A stretch of DNA of 64,000 bases from Streptomyces sp. HUAS MG91 (GCF_040529335.1 NZ_CP159534.1:4402001-4466000), one strand, 5' to 3'; shown: positions 54,501-62,528, numbered from the stretch's first letter. Notes: a model not told the origin generated them from the letters alone. Numbers and translations are program-made.

Positions 54501-54652
54501 TCGGCGATCTCAACTACGACGGGAAGAACGACCTGCTGGTGTACGACACGTCGGGCCGCGTCTGGCGGAATCTGGGCGACGGCAAGGGCTCGTTCTCGTC
54601 CCGTGCGCAGGTCTGGGACGGCTACACGAACTACGCGGGCGGTCTCTCCTGA
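51590..54652 (+). CDS. Secreted FG-GAP/VCBS repeat protein
   Basis: A 1020-residue secreted protein. The N-terminus has a classical signal peptide (basic, hydrophobic AVVAMAGALLLPA, cleavage near AGA at about residue 36). Residues about 45-700 look like a beta-propeller made of WD/TolB-like blades (repeats with DG, YDL and alternating strands). Residues 700-790 contain a FlgD-like Ig strand set with GxGxRTVRSG. From about 760 to 1020 are FG-GAP/VCBS repeats (YRDYDGNGFGELYS, GDLNRDGRPDLLA, GDLNGDGVGDVLT, GDLNYDGKNDLLV), which bind calcium. The start is a TTG with GGAGG 5 bases upstream, the only clear TTG start here. The ligand is unknown. Confidence 0.85.
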   Translation: MKGVEKRPARTRALAGGAVVAMAGALLLPAGTPAGAADGPAESVIAAQPRFLPRSEQLYTAGESGYLHMQEGTSGVQWSDGASDAARAVANGTLNTGLGAIRAASPSRAVTVTDLGSGDKTSFTVPTGQSWYNTYNESVLMTLVNDTVKGATTEVHLIAADGTDKATTQLPAGLVITGLAAQDRHGAVLKFRGADGTHLYAVDYSTGAVTEVFASLSRSELPTAFALSKDTVLGYKPAALTAFTTERGRADAPVVRTTVPGPTGSTSTPDASMALAGHRILVSHREAQPTYSQGQKLYGVTIGGGATELLAHTGERFATAPDGSVLAVGGSGAGDWAVRRYTPDGGSSVVREVPPVTAEIDGLSVAAGRLSVASLNEGDSELGLYTYDLDASGRPGERALSHIIGSYYANCATGSKCVALYGTGNGQTGYSTGGSVHLPIDGGTFDLVSLPGVTDARIADISGRYVLMESAATKKQYIADSEENSADEIIHTRTASAAALWGTKQWKPGTTTGSVNAYDLKTKKTSADVKLGSGCVPKELQAVGRWLYWNCGPTGKAGVWDLTVGKNITVPSGGESLLGDGFLVRHDRGGVGKLLLTDFHGGAGTSVTTRDVADLPAGDLPTQRHITWDVDRYTGTVVWADGDQRIHIRPTGVPRTPVASVESTTDDFINLGWTGEAEQNIWHGAFQLSRPAARWKLTFKDVHGRTARTVTTGKAQGAHLALTWDGKRDDGSVVDGGRYTFSLAADAGDGYRTVRSGTTEVAGAKTTYRDYDGNGFGELYSFSSKGTLHADEFHGSAGMWSSSSSGWPTGNRFFPFGDLSGDRCNDVLVRTSSGTLHRYDGSCSGAVSTKSPHVSLGTGWTAYDYLTWAGDLNRDGRPDLLARKKSTGDMYVFAGTSAGKLGSGKKIRSAWKTYNQILGAGDLNGDGVGDVLTRGTNGTLYRYEGAGDGTLKDRKTVFTKWGSSYRKVIGIGDLNYDGKNDLLVYDTSGRVWRNLGDGKGSFSSRAQVWDGYTNYAGGLS

Positions 54653-54714
54653 CCCCCCACTCCTGACCTTGATCAGGAGCATGTCATGCCCCCGGCGAGG
54701 GAATCGCTGGGGGC

Positions 54715-56229
54715 ATGACAAGAGAAGCAGGCGACGAGGCTGACGTGAAACCGCCCCCGACACCGCCCCCGACACAGCCCGGCTCCGACGAGGAACGTCT
54801 CGCTCAGCTCGGGTACACGCAGGTCCTGGCCCGCCGGATGTCCGCGTTCTCGAACTACGCGGTCTCCTTCACGATCATCTCGGTGCTCTCCGGCTGCCTG
54901 ACGATGTACCTGTTCGGCATGAACACCGGTGGCCCGGTGCTCATCACCTGGGGCTGGGTCGGGGTCGGCCTGATGACGCTCTTCGTCGGGCTCGCGATGG
55001 CCGAGATCTGCTCGGCGTATCCGACGTCGGCGGGCCTGTACTTCTGGGCGCACCGCCTCGCGCCGGAGAAGAGCGCGGCCGCGTGGGCCTGGTTCACCGG
55101 CTGGTTCAACGTGCTCGGGCAGGTCGCCGTGACCGCCGGCATCGACTTCGGCGCGGCGTCCTTCCTGGGCGCGTACCTGAACCTCCAGTTCGACTTCGAG
55201 GTGACGCCGGGCCGCACGATCCTGCTGTTCGCGGCGATCCTGATCCTGCACGGCCTGCTCAACACCTTCGGCGTCCGTATCGTCGCCTTCCTGAACTCCG
55301 TCAGCGTGTGGTGGCACGTGGTCGGCGTCGCGGTGATCGTGGGCGCCCTGGCCTTCGCGCCGGACCACCACCAGTCGGCCTCGTTCGTCTTCGGCGAGTT
55401 CGTCAACAACACGGGCTGGGGCAGTGGCGCGTACGTCGTGCTGATCGGGCTGCTCATGGCCCAGTACACCTTCACCGGCTACGACGCCTCCGCCCACATG
55501 ACCGAGGAGACGCACGACGCATCGACGGCGGGCCCGAAGGGCATCGTCCAGTCGATCTGGACGTCCTGGATCGCCGGATTCGTCCTGCTTCTCGGCTTCA
55601 CCTTCGCGATCCAGTCGTACAGCGGCGCCCTCACGTCACCGACGGGCGCGCCCCCGGCGCAGATCCTGCTCGACGCGCTGGGCGCCACGGCGGGCAAGCT
55701 GCTGCTGCTCGTCGTCATCGGGGCGCAGCTCTTCTGCGGCATGGCGTCGGTGACCGCCAACTCCCGCATGATCTACGCCTTCTCGCGCGACGGCGCCCTG
55801 CCGTTCTCCCGCGTCTGGCACACGGTCAGCCCGCGCACCCGGACCCCGGTCGCGGCGGTCTGGCTGGCGGCGGCGGGTGCGCTCGTCCTCGGCCTGCCGT
55901 ACCTGATCAATGTGACGGCCTACACGGCGGTCACGTCCATCGCGGTCATCGGCCTCTACATCGCCTACGTCATCCCGACACTGCTGCGGCTGCGCAAGGG
56001 CGACGCGTTCGAACGCGGCCCGTGGCACCTGGGCCGCTGGTCCGGTGCGGTGGGCGTGATCGCGGTGACCTGGGTGGCCGTGATCACCGTTCTCTTCATG
56101 CTTCCGCAGGTCTCCCCGGTGACCTGGGAGACCTTCAATTACGCGCCGATCGCGGTGCTCGTCGTGCTCGGCTTCGCGGGCGTGTGGTGGCTGGCCTCGG
56201 CCCGCCACTGGTTCCTGCGCCGCTCCTGA
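54715..56229 (+). CDS. APC-family amino acid permease
   Basis: A 504-residue transporter with twelve hydrophobic segments starting around residue 42 and a Pro-rich cytoplasmic N-terminus. Typical features are SVLSGCLTMYLFG in helix 1, the Glu in AMAEICSAYPTSAGLYFW (helix 2 region), and TFTGYDASAHMTEET (helix 6), which is the pattern of the GABA/choline-type amino acid-polyamine-organocation permeases. The substrate may be GABA, another amino acid or choline. Monocistronic, with a terminator hairpin at 56236; no dedicated regulator next to it. Confidence 0.88.
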   Translation: MTREAGDEADVKPPPTPPPTQPGSDEERLAQLGYTQVLARRMSAFSNYAVSFTIISVLSGCLTMYLFGMNTGGPVLITWGWVGVGLMTLFVGLAMAEICSAYPTSAGLYFWAHRLAPEKSAAAWAWFTGWFNVLGQVAVTAGIDFGAASFLGAYLNLQFDFEVTPGRTILLFAAILILHGLLNTFGVRIVAFLNSVSVWWHVVGVAVIVGALAFAPDHHQSASFVFGEFVNNTGWGSGAYVVLIGLLMAQYTFTGYDASAHMTEETHDASTAGPKGIVQSIWTSWIAGFVLLLGFTFAIQSYSGALTSPTGAPPAQILLDALGATAGKLLLLVVIGAQLFCGMASVTANSRMIYAFSRDGALPFSRVWHTVSPRTRTPVAAVWLAAAGALVLGLPYLINVTAYTAVTSIAVIGLYIAYVIPTLLRLRKGDAFERGPWHLGRWSGAVGVIAVTWVAVITVLFMLPQVSPVTWETFNYAPIAVLVVLGFAGVWWLASARHWFLRRS

Positions 56230-56235
56230 CCCGCC

Positions 56236-56266
56236 CCGGAACACCGATACCCGATCGGTGTTCCGG
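56236..56266 (+). terminator. Terminator of the permease gene
   Basis: A perfect 13-bp stem (CCGGAACACCGAT and complement) with a 5-nt loop, 6 bases after the permease stop and upstream of tRNA-Lys. Confidence 0.8.
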
Positions 56267-56312
56267 GCCCGGCGGGCTATGCTCGGGGGTGCGTCGGCCC
56301 GTGCCGACGCGT

Positions 56313-56385
56313 GGACCGTTAGCTCAATTGGCAGAGCAGTGGACTTTTAATCCATTGGTTGTGGGTTCGAGTCCCACACGGTCTA
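56313..56385 (+). tRNA. tRNA-Lys(TTT)
   Basis: 73 nt on the plus strand: acceptor GGACCGT with ACGGTCT (first pair G-U), D-arm GCTC/GAGC, anticodon stem GTGGA/TCCAT (one G-U) with loop CTTTTAA (anticodon TTT), T-stem GTGGG/CCCAC and loop TTCGAGT, discriminator A. CCA is not encoded. Confidence 0.94.
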
Positions 56386-56390
56386 CAGAG

Positions 56391-56425
56391 AAAGCCCAGC
56401 TCAGGCGGTTGCCTGGCTGGGCTTT
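56391..56425. terminator. Bidirectional terminator after tRNA-Lys
   Basis: AAAGCCCAGC pairs with GCTGGGCTTT, and the inner CAGGC with GCCTG, giving a long stem with one unpaired base and a GGTT loop. It lies between tRNA-Lys and the convergent kinase gene. Confidence 0.8.
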
Positions 56426-56433
56426 CGGCGTCC

Positions 56434-57525
56434 TCAGCCCGCACCCCCCGTCGGCAGCTCCAGCCGCAGCGCGAACCCTCCCTCCGGCGTTCGCTCCGAC
56501 GTGACGCTGCCGCCCAGGAGCTCGGCGCGCTGGCCCAGGCCGATGAGGCCGTGGTGGGCGCCGGGCAGGCGCAGGGCCGGGCGGGTGGGGGCGGTGTTCG
56601 TGATGGTGACGCGGAGCCGGGGGCCGTGGCGCTGGATGCGGACGGTGGCGGCGGCGCCGGGGGCGTGCTTGCGGACGTTGGTCAGGGCTTCCTGGACCGT
56701 GCGGTAGACGGCGCGCTGGAGTCGCGGAGGGAGCTCGCCGGAGAGGTTCGTGACCAGTTCCGTCTCGATCCCGCTGGCCCCGATCAGCTGGTGGAGGTCG
56801 GCGAGGGAGGGCTGCGGGGTGAGTTCGGTGGGCCGGCTGCCCGAGGCGCGCAGCACGCCGATCATGTGGCGCAGCTCGTCCAGGGTCTGCACGCTGAGCC
56901 GCCGGATCGTGGCACCGGCGGCCCGCGCGTCGGCGTCCCGGCTGCCCACCTGGAGCGCTCCGGCCTGCACCGCGATCAGGCTGACCTGGTGCGAGACGAC
57001 GTCGTGCATCTCCCGGGCGAGCTGGGCCCGCTCCTTCGCCAGCACCGCCTGGGAGGTGAGCAGTTGCTGGTGCTCGCGGGCCTCGGTGATCTCGGCGAGG
57101 CGCAGCGAGAGTTCCCGGTGGGCCTGCACGAGCTGGCCGAGGAAGACCGGCGCGGCGGCCGTGGCGAGGGTGTACGTGATGTTGACCAGGACATGGGGCC
57201 GGCCGAGGTCCCCGGTCTCCAGGTTCGACCACGGCCAGGGCATGAAGTCGGCGACCGCGAAGGCGAGGGCGCAGCACACCAGGAGGCTGCGGTGCCGGGC
57301 GAGCGAGGAGAGCGTGTAGAGCGCGGCCAGGGTGGCGAAGACCGCGTCGGTGAGCAGGGCGGTGGGCAGGGTCAGGACGAAGGCGACGAGGGGCCGGTGC
57401 CGGCGCAGGGTGAGCGCGGCCACCGCGAGGAGCGCGACGGCGACGGAGCTCCGGTCCTCGCGGTCGACGTTGAGCCACACGTCCGCCAGGGCGGCGGCCA
57501 CGAGCGCCGCGTCGGAGGGTTTCAC
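56434..57525 (-). CDS. Sensor histidine kinase (HisKA_3 type)
   Basis: A 363-residue membrane kinase paired with the regulator at 57522. Four or five hydrophobic segments fill residues about 5-130. The phosphoacceptor His lies in LAREMHDVVSHQVS near residue 176. The ATPase region has ALTNVRKHA (N box) near residue 286 and GLIGLGQRAELLGG near residue 330. The GTG at 57525 overlaps the regulator stop by 4 bases. There is no external sensor domain. Target genes are unknown; the divergent DUF418-like gene at 58394 is the nearest candidate. Confidence 0.9.
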   Translation of the reverse strand: MKPSDAALVAAALADVWLNVDREDRSSVAVALLAVAALTLRRHRPLVAFVLTLPTALLTDAVFATLAALYTLSSLARHRSLLVCCALAFAVADFMPWPWSNLETGDLGRPHVLVNITYTLATAAAPVFLGQLVQAHRELSLRLAEITEAREHQQLLTSQAVLAKERAQLAREMHDVVSHQVSLIAVQAGALQVGSRDADARAAGATIRRLSVQTLDELRHMIGVLRASGSRPTELTPQPSLADLHQLIGASGIETELVTNLSGELPPRLQRAVYRTVQEALTNVRKHAPGAAATVRIQRHGPRLRVTITNTAPTRPALRLPGAHHGLIGLGQRAELLGGSVTSERTPEGGFALRLELPTGGAG

Positions 57526-58196
57526 CGGTCGCCCCGGTCGCGGTCCCGGCCGCGCCAGAGGACCCCGGCGCGCTCGGCGAGCAGCGCCGCCTGCACCCGG
57601 CTGCCGACCTCCAGCTTCTCCAGCAGGGCGCTGACGTGCCCTTTGACCGTGCCGACGCTCAGGTGCAGCCGGATGCCGATGTCCGCGTTCGCCAGCCCCT
57701 CGGCCATGAGGACCAGGACGTCCCGCTCGCGCTCGGTCAGCCGTCCGACGAGGAGGGCGGCGGCGGGCTCGCGGCCGCCCTGGTCCAGGAAGCCGTTCAC
57801 CACGGTGCGCGTCACCCGCGAGGACAGCACGGTCCCGCCCTCGGCCAGCGTCCGTATCAGGTAAGGCAGTTGCTCCGGATCCGTGTCCTTGAGCAGGAAC
57901 CCGGCGGCGCCCGACCGCAGCGCGGCGTCGATGTACTCGTCGGCGTCGAACGTGGTGAGCATGGCCACCACCGGCGGGTTCTCCAGCCGGCGCAGCTCGG
58001 CCAGTACGGTCAGCCCGTCCACGTCGGGCATCCGGATGTCCAGGAGCACGACGTCCGGCTCCAACTCCCGTACGGACGAAACGGCTTGGCCGCCGGAGAC
58101 GGCCGCCACCACCTCGATGCCCCCGGTGGCGTCGAGGATGTGCGTGAAGCCCGTACGGACGAGTGCCTCGTCGTCGACCACCAGAACCCGGATCAT
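57522..58196 (-). CDS. LuxR-type response regulator
   Basis: A 224-residue NarL-family regulator. Receiver: VVDDEA near residue 7, phosphoacceptor Asp in VVLLDIRMPDVDG near residue 53, Thr in MLTTFD and Lys in LLKDTD. The helix-turn-helix (about 150-210) begins LTERERDVLVLMAEG and contains VGTVKGHVSALLEKL. The ATG at 58196 has GGAG 6 bases upstream and is preferred over the ATG at 58214. The gene is first in the two-gene operon with the kinase. Confidence 0.9.
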   Translation of the reverse strand: MIRVLVVDDEALVRTGFTHILDATGGIEVVAAVSGGQAVSSVRELEPDVVLLDIRMPDVDGLTVLAELRRLENPPVVAMLTTFDADEYIDAALRSGAAGFLLKDTDPEQLPYLIRTLAEGGTVLSSRVTRTVVNGFLDQGGREPAAALLVGRLTERERDVLVLMAEGLANADIGIRLHLSVGTVKGHVSALLEKLEVGSRVQAALLAERAGVLWRGRDRDRGDR

Positions 58197-58393
58197 GCGC
58201 GCTCCACTCGCCATGGGCCGTCATCCGATGGGTACCACGCGCGCGGGCGGCCGTCTGCGGTGTTCGCGGGAACGCGGGCCGGTGGACGGCAGGGATCCGG
58301 CCGGTCGGCGGGCGGGCTCCCGCCGTCCGGCCGGGGCGGCTTCGGCCGGTCGGCGGATGGGGGCGGCGGGCCGCCGCGTGAACCCTGGGAGGC

Positions 58394-59689
58394 ATGACAG
58401 ACGAAGGCTCTCCGGTCCCGCCGCGTGCGGCGTTGCGCGAGGCGGCGGCGGTCCCCTCTCCTCTCTCCTCCGCCGCCGCCTCTCCCCCGGTCCCGACCCC
58501 GGCCACGGGCACAGGTCGTCTGGTCGGCGTCGATCTGGCCCGTGGCCTCGCGGTGTTCGGCATGTACGCGGTCCACGTCGGTCCCGAGCCCTCGGTGGGC
58601 GGGCCCGTGGGTTTCCTGATGGAGGCGGCGCGCGGCCGCTCGGCCACGCTGTTCGGCGTGCTCGCCGGGTTCTCGCTGGTCATCATCATGGGCAGGACCC
58701 GCCCGCGCCGGGGCCGGGCCGGCCGGCGGGCGGTCGTACGGGTCGTGATCCGCTCCGTACTGCTCATCGCTCTCGGCTACGCCCTGACGGCGCTGGACAC
58801 CACCATCGAGGTGATCCTCAGTTTCTACGGACTGCTCTTCCTGCTGCTCCTGCCGTTGTACCGGCTGCGGGCCGCGACACTCGCGCTCCTCGCCGCCGCC
58901 GGCGCACTGCTTCTGCCGCAGATCCTCTACGCGATACGGGTGGCCCTCGACGAGGGGAGCTGGGGAGACACGCTCATCTCCTGGGACCCGCTGGCCCGGC
59001 TCACCGGCACGGACGGCCTCGTCGAGCTGCTGTTCACCGGCGAGTACCCGGCGCTCACCTGGGCGCCGTTCCTGCTCGCGGGCATGGCGGTCGCCCGCCT
59101 CGATCTGACCCGCCCCGGGGTCCGCGCCCGGCTCGCCCTGACCGGCACGGGTCTCGCGGTCCTCGGCTACGGACTGTCCTGGCTCGCCCTGCGCCTGGTG
59201 CCCGGCGCGCTGGGCCTCATCGCCTCGGCCACGGACGGCGGTTCGGCCTCCTCGGCCTGGTGGTCCGACACGGTGGGCGATCCCTACGGTGCCGCGAGCA
59301 CCCCGCTCGACTGGCTGCTGGTGGCCGCGCCGCACAGCCAGACCACGTTCTCCATCGTCGGCAACACCGGTGTGGCGCTGGTGGTCCTGGCCGGCTGCCT
59401 GGCCGTCGTCGACCGCATGCCGCGTCTCACCCGGGCCCTCGCGCCCGTCGCCGCGGTCGGCACGATGGCGCTGACCGTCTACGCCCTGCACATCGTCGCG
59501 CTCTGGCTGCTGACCGACGTGTGGTCGGTGCCCGCGGCCGACAGCGACACGATGGCGGCGCTCCCCATGCTGCTCGCCTTCATCGCGGGCGCGCTGCTGC
59601 TCGCCGTCCTGTGGACCGCCCGCTTCCGGCGCGGCCCGCTGGAGCAGCTGCTGCGCCTCGCCGCGCTGCCCGCGCGCCGCGTCCGATGA
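58394..59689 (+). CDS. DUF418/DUF1624-type membrane acyltransferase-like protein
   Basis: A 431-residue membrane protein. A 45-residue Pro/Ala-rich N-terminus precedes about ten hydrophobic helices. RLVGVDLARGLAVFGMYAVHVGP near residue 42 carries the RG-x-A-x-FGM-H pattern of DUF418/heparan-alpha-glucosaminide acetyltransferase relatives, with the likely catalytic His. Later signs are NTGVALVVL and MALTVYALHIV near residue 360, with another family His. Such proteins probably acylate envelope glycans or lipids. ATG start; divergent from the two-component genes, terminator at 59704. Confidence 0.82.
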   Translation: MTDEGSPVPPRAALREAAAVPSPLSSAAASPPVPTPATGTGRLVGVDLARGLAVFGMYAVHVGPEPSVGGPVGFLMEAARGRSATLFGVLAGFSLVIIMGRTRPRRGRAGRRAVVRVVIRSVLLIALGYALTALDTTIEVILSFYGLLFLLLLPLYRLRAATLALLAAAGALLLPQILYAIRVALDEGSWGDTLISWDPLARLTGTDGLVELLFTGEYPALTWAPFLLAGMAVARLDLTRPGVRARLALTGTGLAVLGYGLSWLALRLVPGALGLIASATDGGSASSAWWSDTVGDPYGAASTPLDWLLVAAPHSQTTFSIVGNTGVALVVLAGCLAVVDRMPRLTRALAPVAAVGTMALTVYALHIVALWLLTDVWSVPAADSDTMAALPMLLAFIAGALLLAVLWTARFRRGPLEQLLRLAALPARRVR

Positions 59690-59703
59690 GCGTTCCCCCC
59701 GAT

Positions 59704-59737
59704 GCGTGTGCCCGGGCCCGACGGCCCGGGCACACGC
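59704..59737. terminator. Bidirectional terminator between the DUF418-like gene and chaplin
   Basis: A perfect 15-bp stem (GCGTGTGCCCGGGCC and its complement) with loop CGAC between converging genes. Confidence 0.85.
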
Positions 59738-59747
59738 GTTCGTGGAA

Positions 59748-59999
59748 CTAGCCGTTCACGCAGGCGTTGCCGAACGCCGGGTTGAGCAGGCCGATCACGT
59801 TGACCGAGTTGCCGCAGACGTTGACCGGAACGTCGATCGGCACCTGGACGACGTTGCCGGACAGCACGCCGGGGCTGTTCGCCGCGAACCCGGCGGCGGT
59901 GGCCCCGTCGGGACCGTCCTGCGCGGAGGCGACGGCAGCGGAACCCAGAACCGCGGTCCCGGCCAGGACCGTGGCGGCTGCGAATGCGCGAAGACGCAT
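59748..59999 (-). CDS. Short chaplin
   Basis: An 83-residue secreted hydrophobic protein. A signal peptide ends near ASA at residue 26. The mature part has one chaplin domain (about 38-83): ANSPGVLSGNVVQVPIDVPV, then VCGNSVNVIGLLNPAFGNAC, with the two Cys that form the disulfide. Short chaplins self-assemble into amyloid fibrils that lower surface tension and let aerial hyphae emerge. A good AGGGAGAAAC signal precedes the ATG. It belongs to the ChpD-H class; I do not assign a letter. Confidence 0.95.
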   Translation of the reverse strand: MRLRAFAAATVLAGTAVLGSAAVASAQDGPDGATAAGFAANSPGVLSGNVVQVPIDVPVNVCGNSVNVIGLLNPAFGNACVNG

Positions 60000-60102
60000 C
60001 GTTTCTCCCTAAAAGGTGAGGGGAATATGACGCGTCAATCACACCGCCGCCGGGTGCGCGGGACGGCGAATTGAGCCGTAGGCGGGCGTGTCCCGCGGAC
60101 GG

Positions 60103-60270
60103 TCAGCGCCCCCGGTGCGGCGCCTGGTCCACCCGCACCCAGCCGCGCGCGGGCCGGACCGGACGGGCCGGTGGAGGCCCTGGTACCGCCCTTCCGTGGG
60201 CCTGCCACAGGCGCACCACGGTCTCGTAGATCGGAGTGTCCGACGGAGGATGCGACGGAGCATTCGACAT
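60103..60270 (-). CDS. Possible small hypothetical protein
   Basis: A 55-residue frame starting at ATG 60270 (SNAPSHPPSDTPIYETVV...). Its N-terminal half resembles small Streptomyces proteins of the form DTPIYExLVxxW, which I recall as common but uncharacterised; the C-terminal half is Pro/Arg-rich. The ribosome-binding site is weak. An ATG at 60354 would give 83 residues. It sits between the chaplin and the monooxygenase gene on the same strand. Confidence 0.4.
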   Translation of the reverse strand: MSNAPSHPPSDTPIYETVVRLWQAHGRAVPGPPPARPVRPARGWVRVDQAPHRGR

Positions 60271-60370
60271 GCTTGTCGGATCGTTTCTCTTCATCTCCAT
60301 GGCCTGCTCAACGAAGTGCGGCGGCCGGAAGAACGGACCGTTATCCCGGTGCAATGAAAATGAGGGGGAA

Positions 60371-61567
60371 TCAGTCCTTCTGAAGGAACCGGGCCAGCCG
60401 CGGCCCGAGCCGGCGCTTCAGCGACCGCAGCGCTCCGGTTCCGTTCACCACCCGGTCCACCTGGTAGTACAGCCGCGGCGGTACGTGCGGCAGCAGCGGG
60501 GAGTGGCGCTGTCCGAGCAGGGCGAACATCTGGGCGGGCGGCAGATGGACGTAGCGCGGCAGGTTCTCGTACCAGCCGGCGCTGAGCCGGGCCGCGCTCT
60601 GCAACGGCAGCAGCGCGTGCCGCCGGGTCCGCTCGTAGCGGCCGAGGGCGGCGGCGAGCGGAGCGTCCCCGTCCAGGGCCCGCGCCAGCGCCATCGCGTC
60701 CTGCATCGCCAGGGTGGTCCCCGCGCCGATGGAGTAGTGCGTGGTGTGGGCGGCGTCGCCCAGCAGGACCAGATTGCCGCGGGACCAGGTCCGGTTGGTG
60801 ACCGTGCCGAACCGCTGCCACTGCGCGGGCCCGTCCACATCGGTCCGGCCGATCAGCGGGTGCCCGCGCAGCGGCTCGGCGAAGAGGTCCGCGAGCAGCT
60901 TCAGGGCGACGTCCCGCTCCAGCGCGTCGAGGCCGAGCCCGCTCCAGGTGGCGGGCGAGCACTCGACGATGAAGGTGCTGTGCTCGCCGTCGAAGCCGTA
61001 CGCGTAGGCCCAGATCCAGCCGTGGTCGCTCTCCACGAAGGCGAAGGTGAAGGACCGGAAGACCTGCGTCGTGCCGAGCCAGACGAACCGGTTGTGCCCC
61101 GGCACGGTCCGGGTGCCGAAGTGCTCCGGGTGCGCGTCGCGCAGCGCGCTGCGGGCGCCGTCGCCCGCCACGACCAGGTCGCCGTCCAGGTCGGGGTCGC
61201 CGGGGGCGACCGTCCGGCCGTAGGACAGCTCGACGCCGAGCTCGGACGCCCGGCCGGCCAGGATCTCCAGCAGCCGGTGGCGGCCGATCGCGAAGCCCGT
61301 GTCACCGTGGTGGACCGTGGTCCGGCCGCCGATGTGCGCCACGCCGTCGGTCCACCGCACCGAGTGCTCCTCGATGGCGCGCGCGGACTCGGCGTCGTGC
61401 GCCGTGAGGGTGTCGAGCATGTCCGGCCAGTAGGTGACGCCCCAGCCGTACGTCGACCCGGCGGGGTTCCGTTCGTGGACGGTGACGTGGCGTCGCGGGT
61501 CCCGCAGTTTCAAAAGGATGGACAAGTACAGCGACGCGGGCCCTCCGCCGGCGCAGACCACCTTCAT
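60371..61567 (-). CDS. FAD-dependent monooxygenase
   Basis: A 398-residue flavoprotein hydroxylase. The Rossmann start VVCAGGGPASLYLSILL binds the ADP part of FAD; ERN follows at the end of strand 2. TYGWGVTYWPDMLDTL resembles the N-terminal domain of anthraniloyl-CoA/salicylyl-CoA 5-hydroxylases. The second FAD motif LLGDAAHTTHYSIGAG lies near residue 273. It is single-domain, lacking the reductase half of the bifunctional enzymes. GGAGGAGG precedes the ATG, the strongest ribosome-binding site nearby. The aromatic substrate is unknown; position between two chaplin genes and near tyrosinase hints at pigment or surface chemistry. Confidence 0.85.
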   Translation of the reverse strand: MKVVCAGGGPASLYLSILLKLRDPRRHVTVHERNPAGSTYGWGVTYWPDMLDTLTAHDAESARAIEEHSVRWTDGVAHIGGRTTVHHGDTGFAIGRHRLLEILAGRASELGVELSYGRTVAPGDPDLDGDLVVAGDGARSALRDAHPEHFGTRTVPGHNRFVWLGTTQVFRSFTFAFVESDHGWIWAYAYGFDGEHSTFIVECSPATWSGLGLDALERDVALKLLADLFAEPLRGHPLIGRTDVDGPAQWQRFGTVTNRTWSRGNLVLLGDAAHTTHYSIGAGTTLAMQDAMALARALDGDAPLAAALGRYERTRRHALLPLQSAARLSAGWYENLPRYVHLPPAQMFALLGQRHSPLLPHVPPRLYYQVDRVVNGTGALRSLKRRLGPRLARFLQKD

Positions 61568-61687
61568 ACGTCCTCCTCCGCTGCGGGCGACTCCCCGGGA
61601 CACCGGGGACACCCGGGAAACGAGAGGGCGCCCGTCTGGTTCCTGGTGCACTGTGGGGGAGGGGGCGACGGAAAGGCGTACCCATAC

Positions 61688-62089
61688 ATGTTCCTCACCC
61701 GGTGTGCGGTCCTGCTCGTGGCGGCGGCCCTGGCCCCGCCCTTGGCGACCGCGTCCCCCGCGACGGCGGACACCCACGACCCGCCGGCGCTGCTGACGGC
61801 CGCTCAGTGCCGGGCGCGCGGAGGCGTCCCGGCGTTCCGCGTCTTCGGCGGCGGTGACGCCTACCGGTGCGTCAAGCGGGTCACCGGCGCCGGTCCCGCG
61901 GCCGGCGGAACGGACACCGGGTTCGCCTACGTCCGCCGCCCGCACTTCGACCTGGACTATCTGGCACCCGCCGAATGCCAGGCCGGCGGCGGCGTCCTGC
62001 GCTGGGAGGACGACGGCGACGCGGGCGGCGGCACGCAGATGTGCCGGGGCGGCGTGTACGACAAGAAGACGGTGGTCCCGGCCTTCTGA
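61688..62089 (+). CDS. Small secreted Cys-containing protein
   Basis: A 133-residue protein with a clear signal peptide (cleavage near ATA, about residue 22-28). The mature part has four cysteines (QCRARGG, YRCVK, ECQAGGG, QMCRGG) that look like two disulfides, arranged as two similar halves: each has a C-x-A-x-GG motif, then a later C before a Gly or Lys. I do not recognise the family. An upstream frame extends it but has no signal; the ATG at 61688 begins the signal peptide. It diverges from the monooxygenase gene 121 bases away. Confidence 0.7.
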   Translation: MFLTRCAVLLVAAALAPPLATASPATADTHDPPALLTAAQCRARGGVPAFRVFGGGDAYRCVKRVTGAGPAAGGTDTGFAYVRRPHFDLDYLAPAECQAGGGVLRWEDDGDAGGGTQMCRGGVYDKKTVVPAF

Positions 62090-62237
62090 CGCACGGATCG
62101 CGGAACGGGTGCCGCCGGATTCCCGCCCTTTTCAGGATGTATCCACGTAAAAGCCGTTACTGCTGATGGGGCGTGGCCGTTGAACAGGCCGACGGCTGCG
62201 ACCACGCGGCCGCACTGCCAAGCAAAAGGAGAACGTG

Positions 62238-62504
62238 ATGTCTCGCATCGCGAAGGCAGCCGCTGTCGCCCTCGGCACGGGTGCCGTGGTGATCAGCGGC
62301 GCCGGTCTGGCCATGGCCGACGCGGGTGCCCAGGGCGCTGCCGCCAACTCGCCGGGCGTCCTGTCGGGCAACCTGCTCCAGGTCCCCGTCCACGTTCCGG
62401 TCAACGCCTGCGGCAACACCGTGGACGTCATCGGCCTGCTGAACCCGGCGTTCGGCAACACCTGCGTGAACAGCGACGGCGGCGACGCCGGCTACGGCGG
62501 CTGA
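62238..62504 (+). CDS. Short chaplin
   Basis: An 88-residue secreted protein. Signal peptide 1-28, ending near AMA. The single chaplin domain (about 35-78) reads ANSPGVLSGNLLQVPVHVPV then ACGNTVDVIGLLNPAFGNTC, with both Cys. A short polar tail (SDGGDAGYGG) is unusual, since short chaplins normally end soon after the second Cys. AAGGAG lies 6 bases before the ATG; a GTG three bases earlier would add one Met. About 150 bases of upstream region precede it. Function as for the chaplin at 59748: amyloid surface coat of aerial hyphae. Confidence 0.95.
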   Translation: MSRIAKAAAVALGTGAVVISGAGLAMADAGAQGAAANSPGVLSGNLLQVPVHVPVNACGNTVDVIGLLNPAFGNTCVNSDGGDAGYGG

Positions 62505-62528
62505 CGCATCGCAGCGTACGCGGACCGA

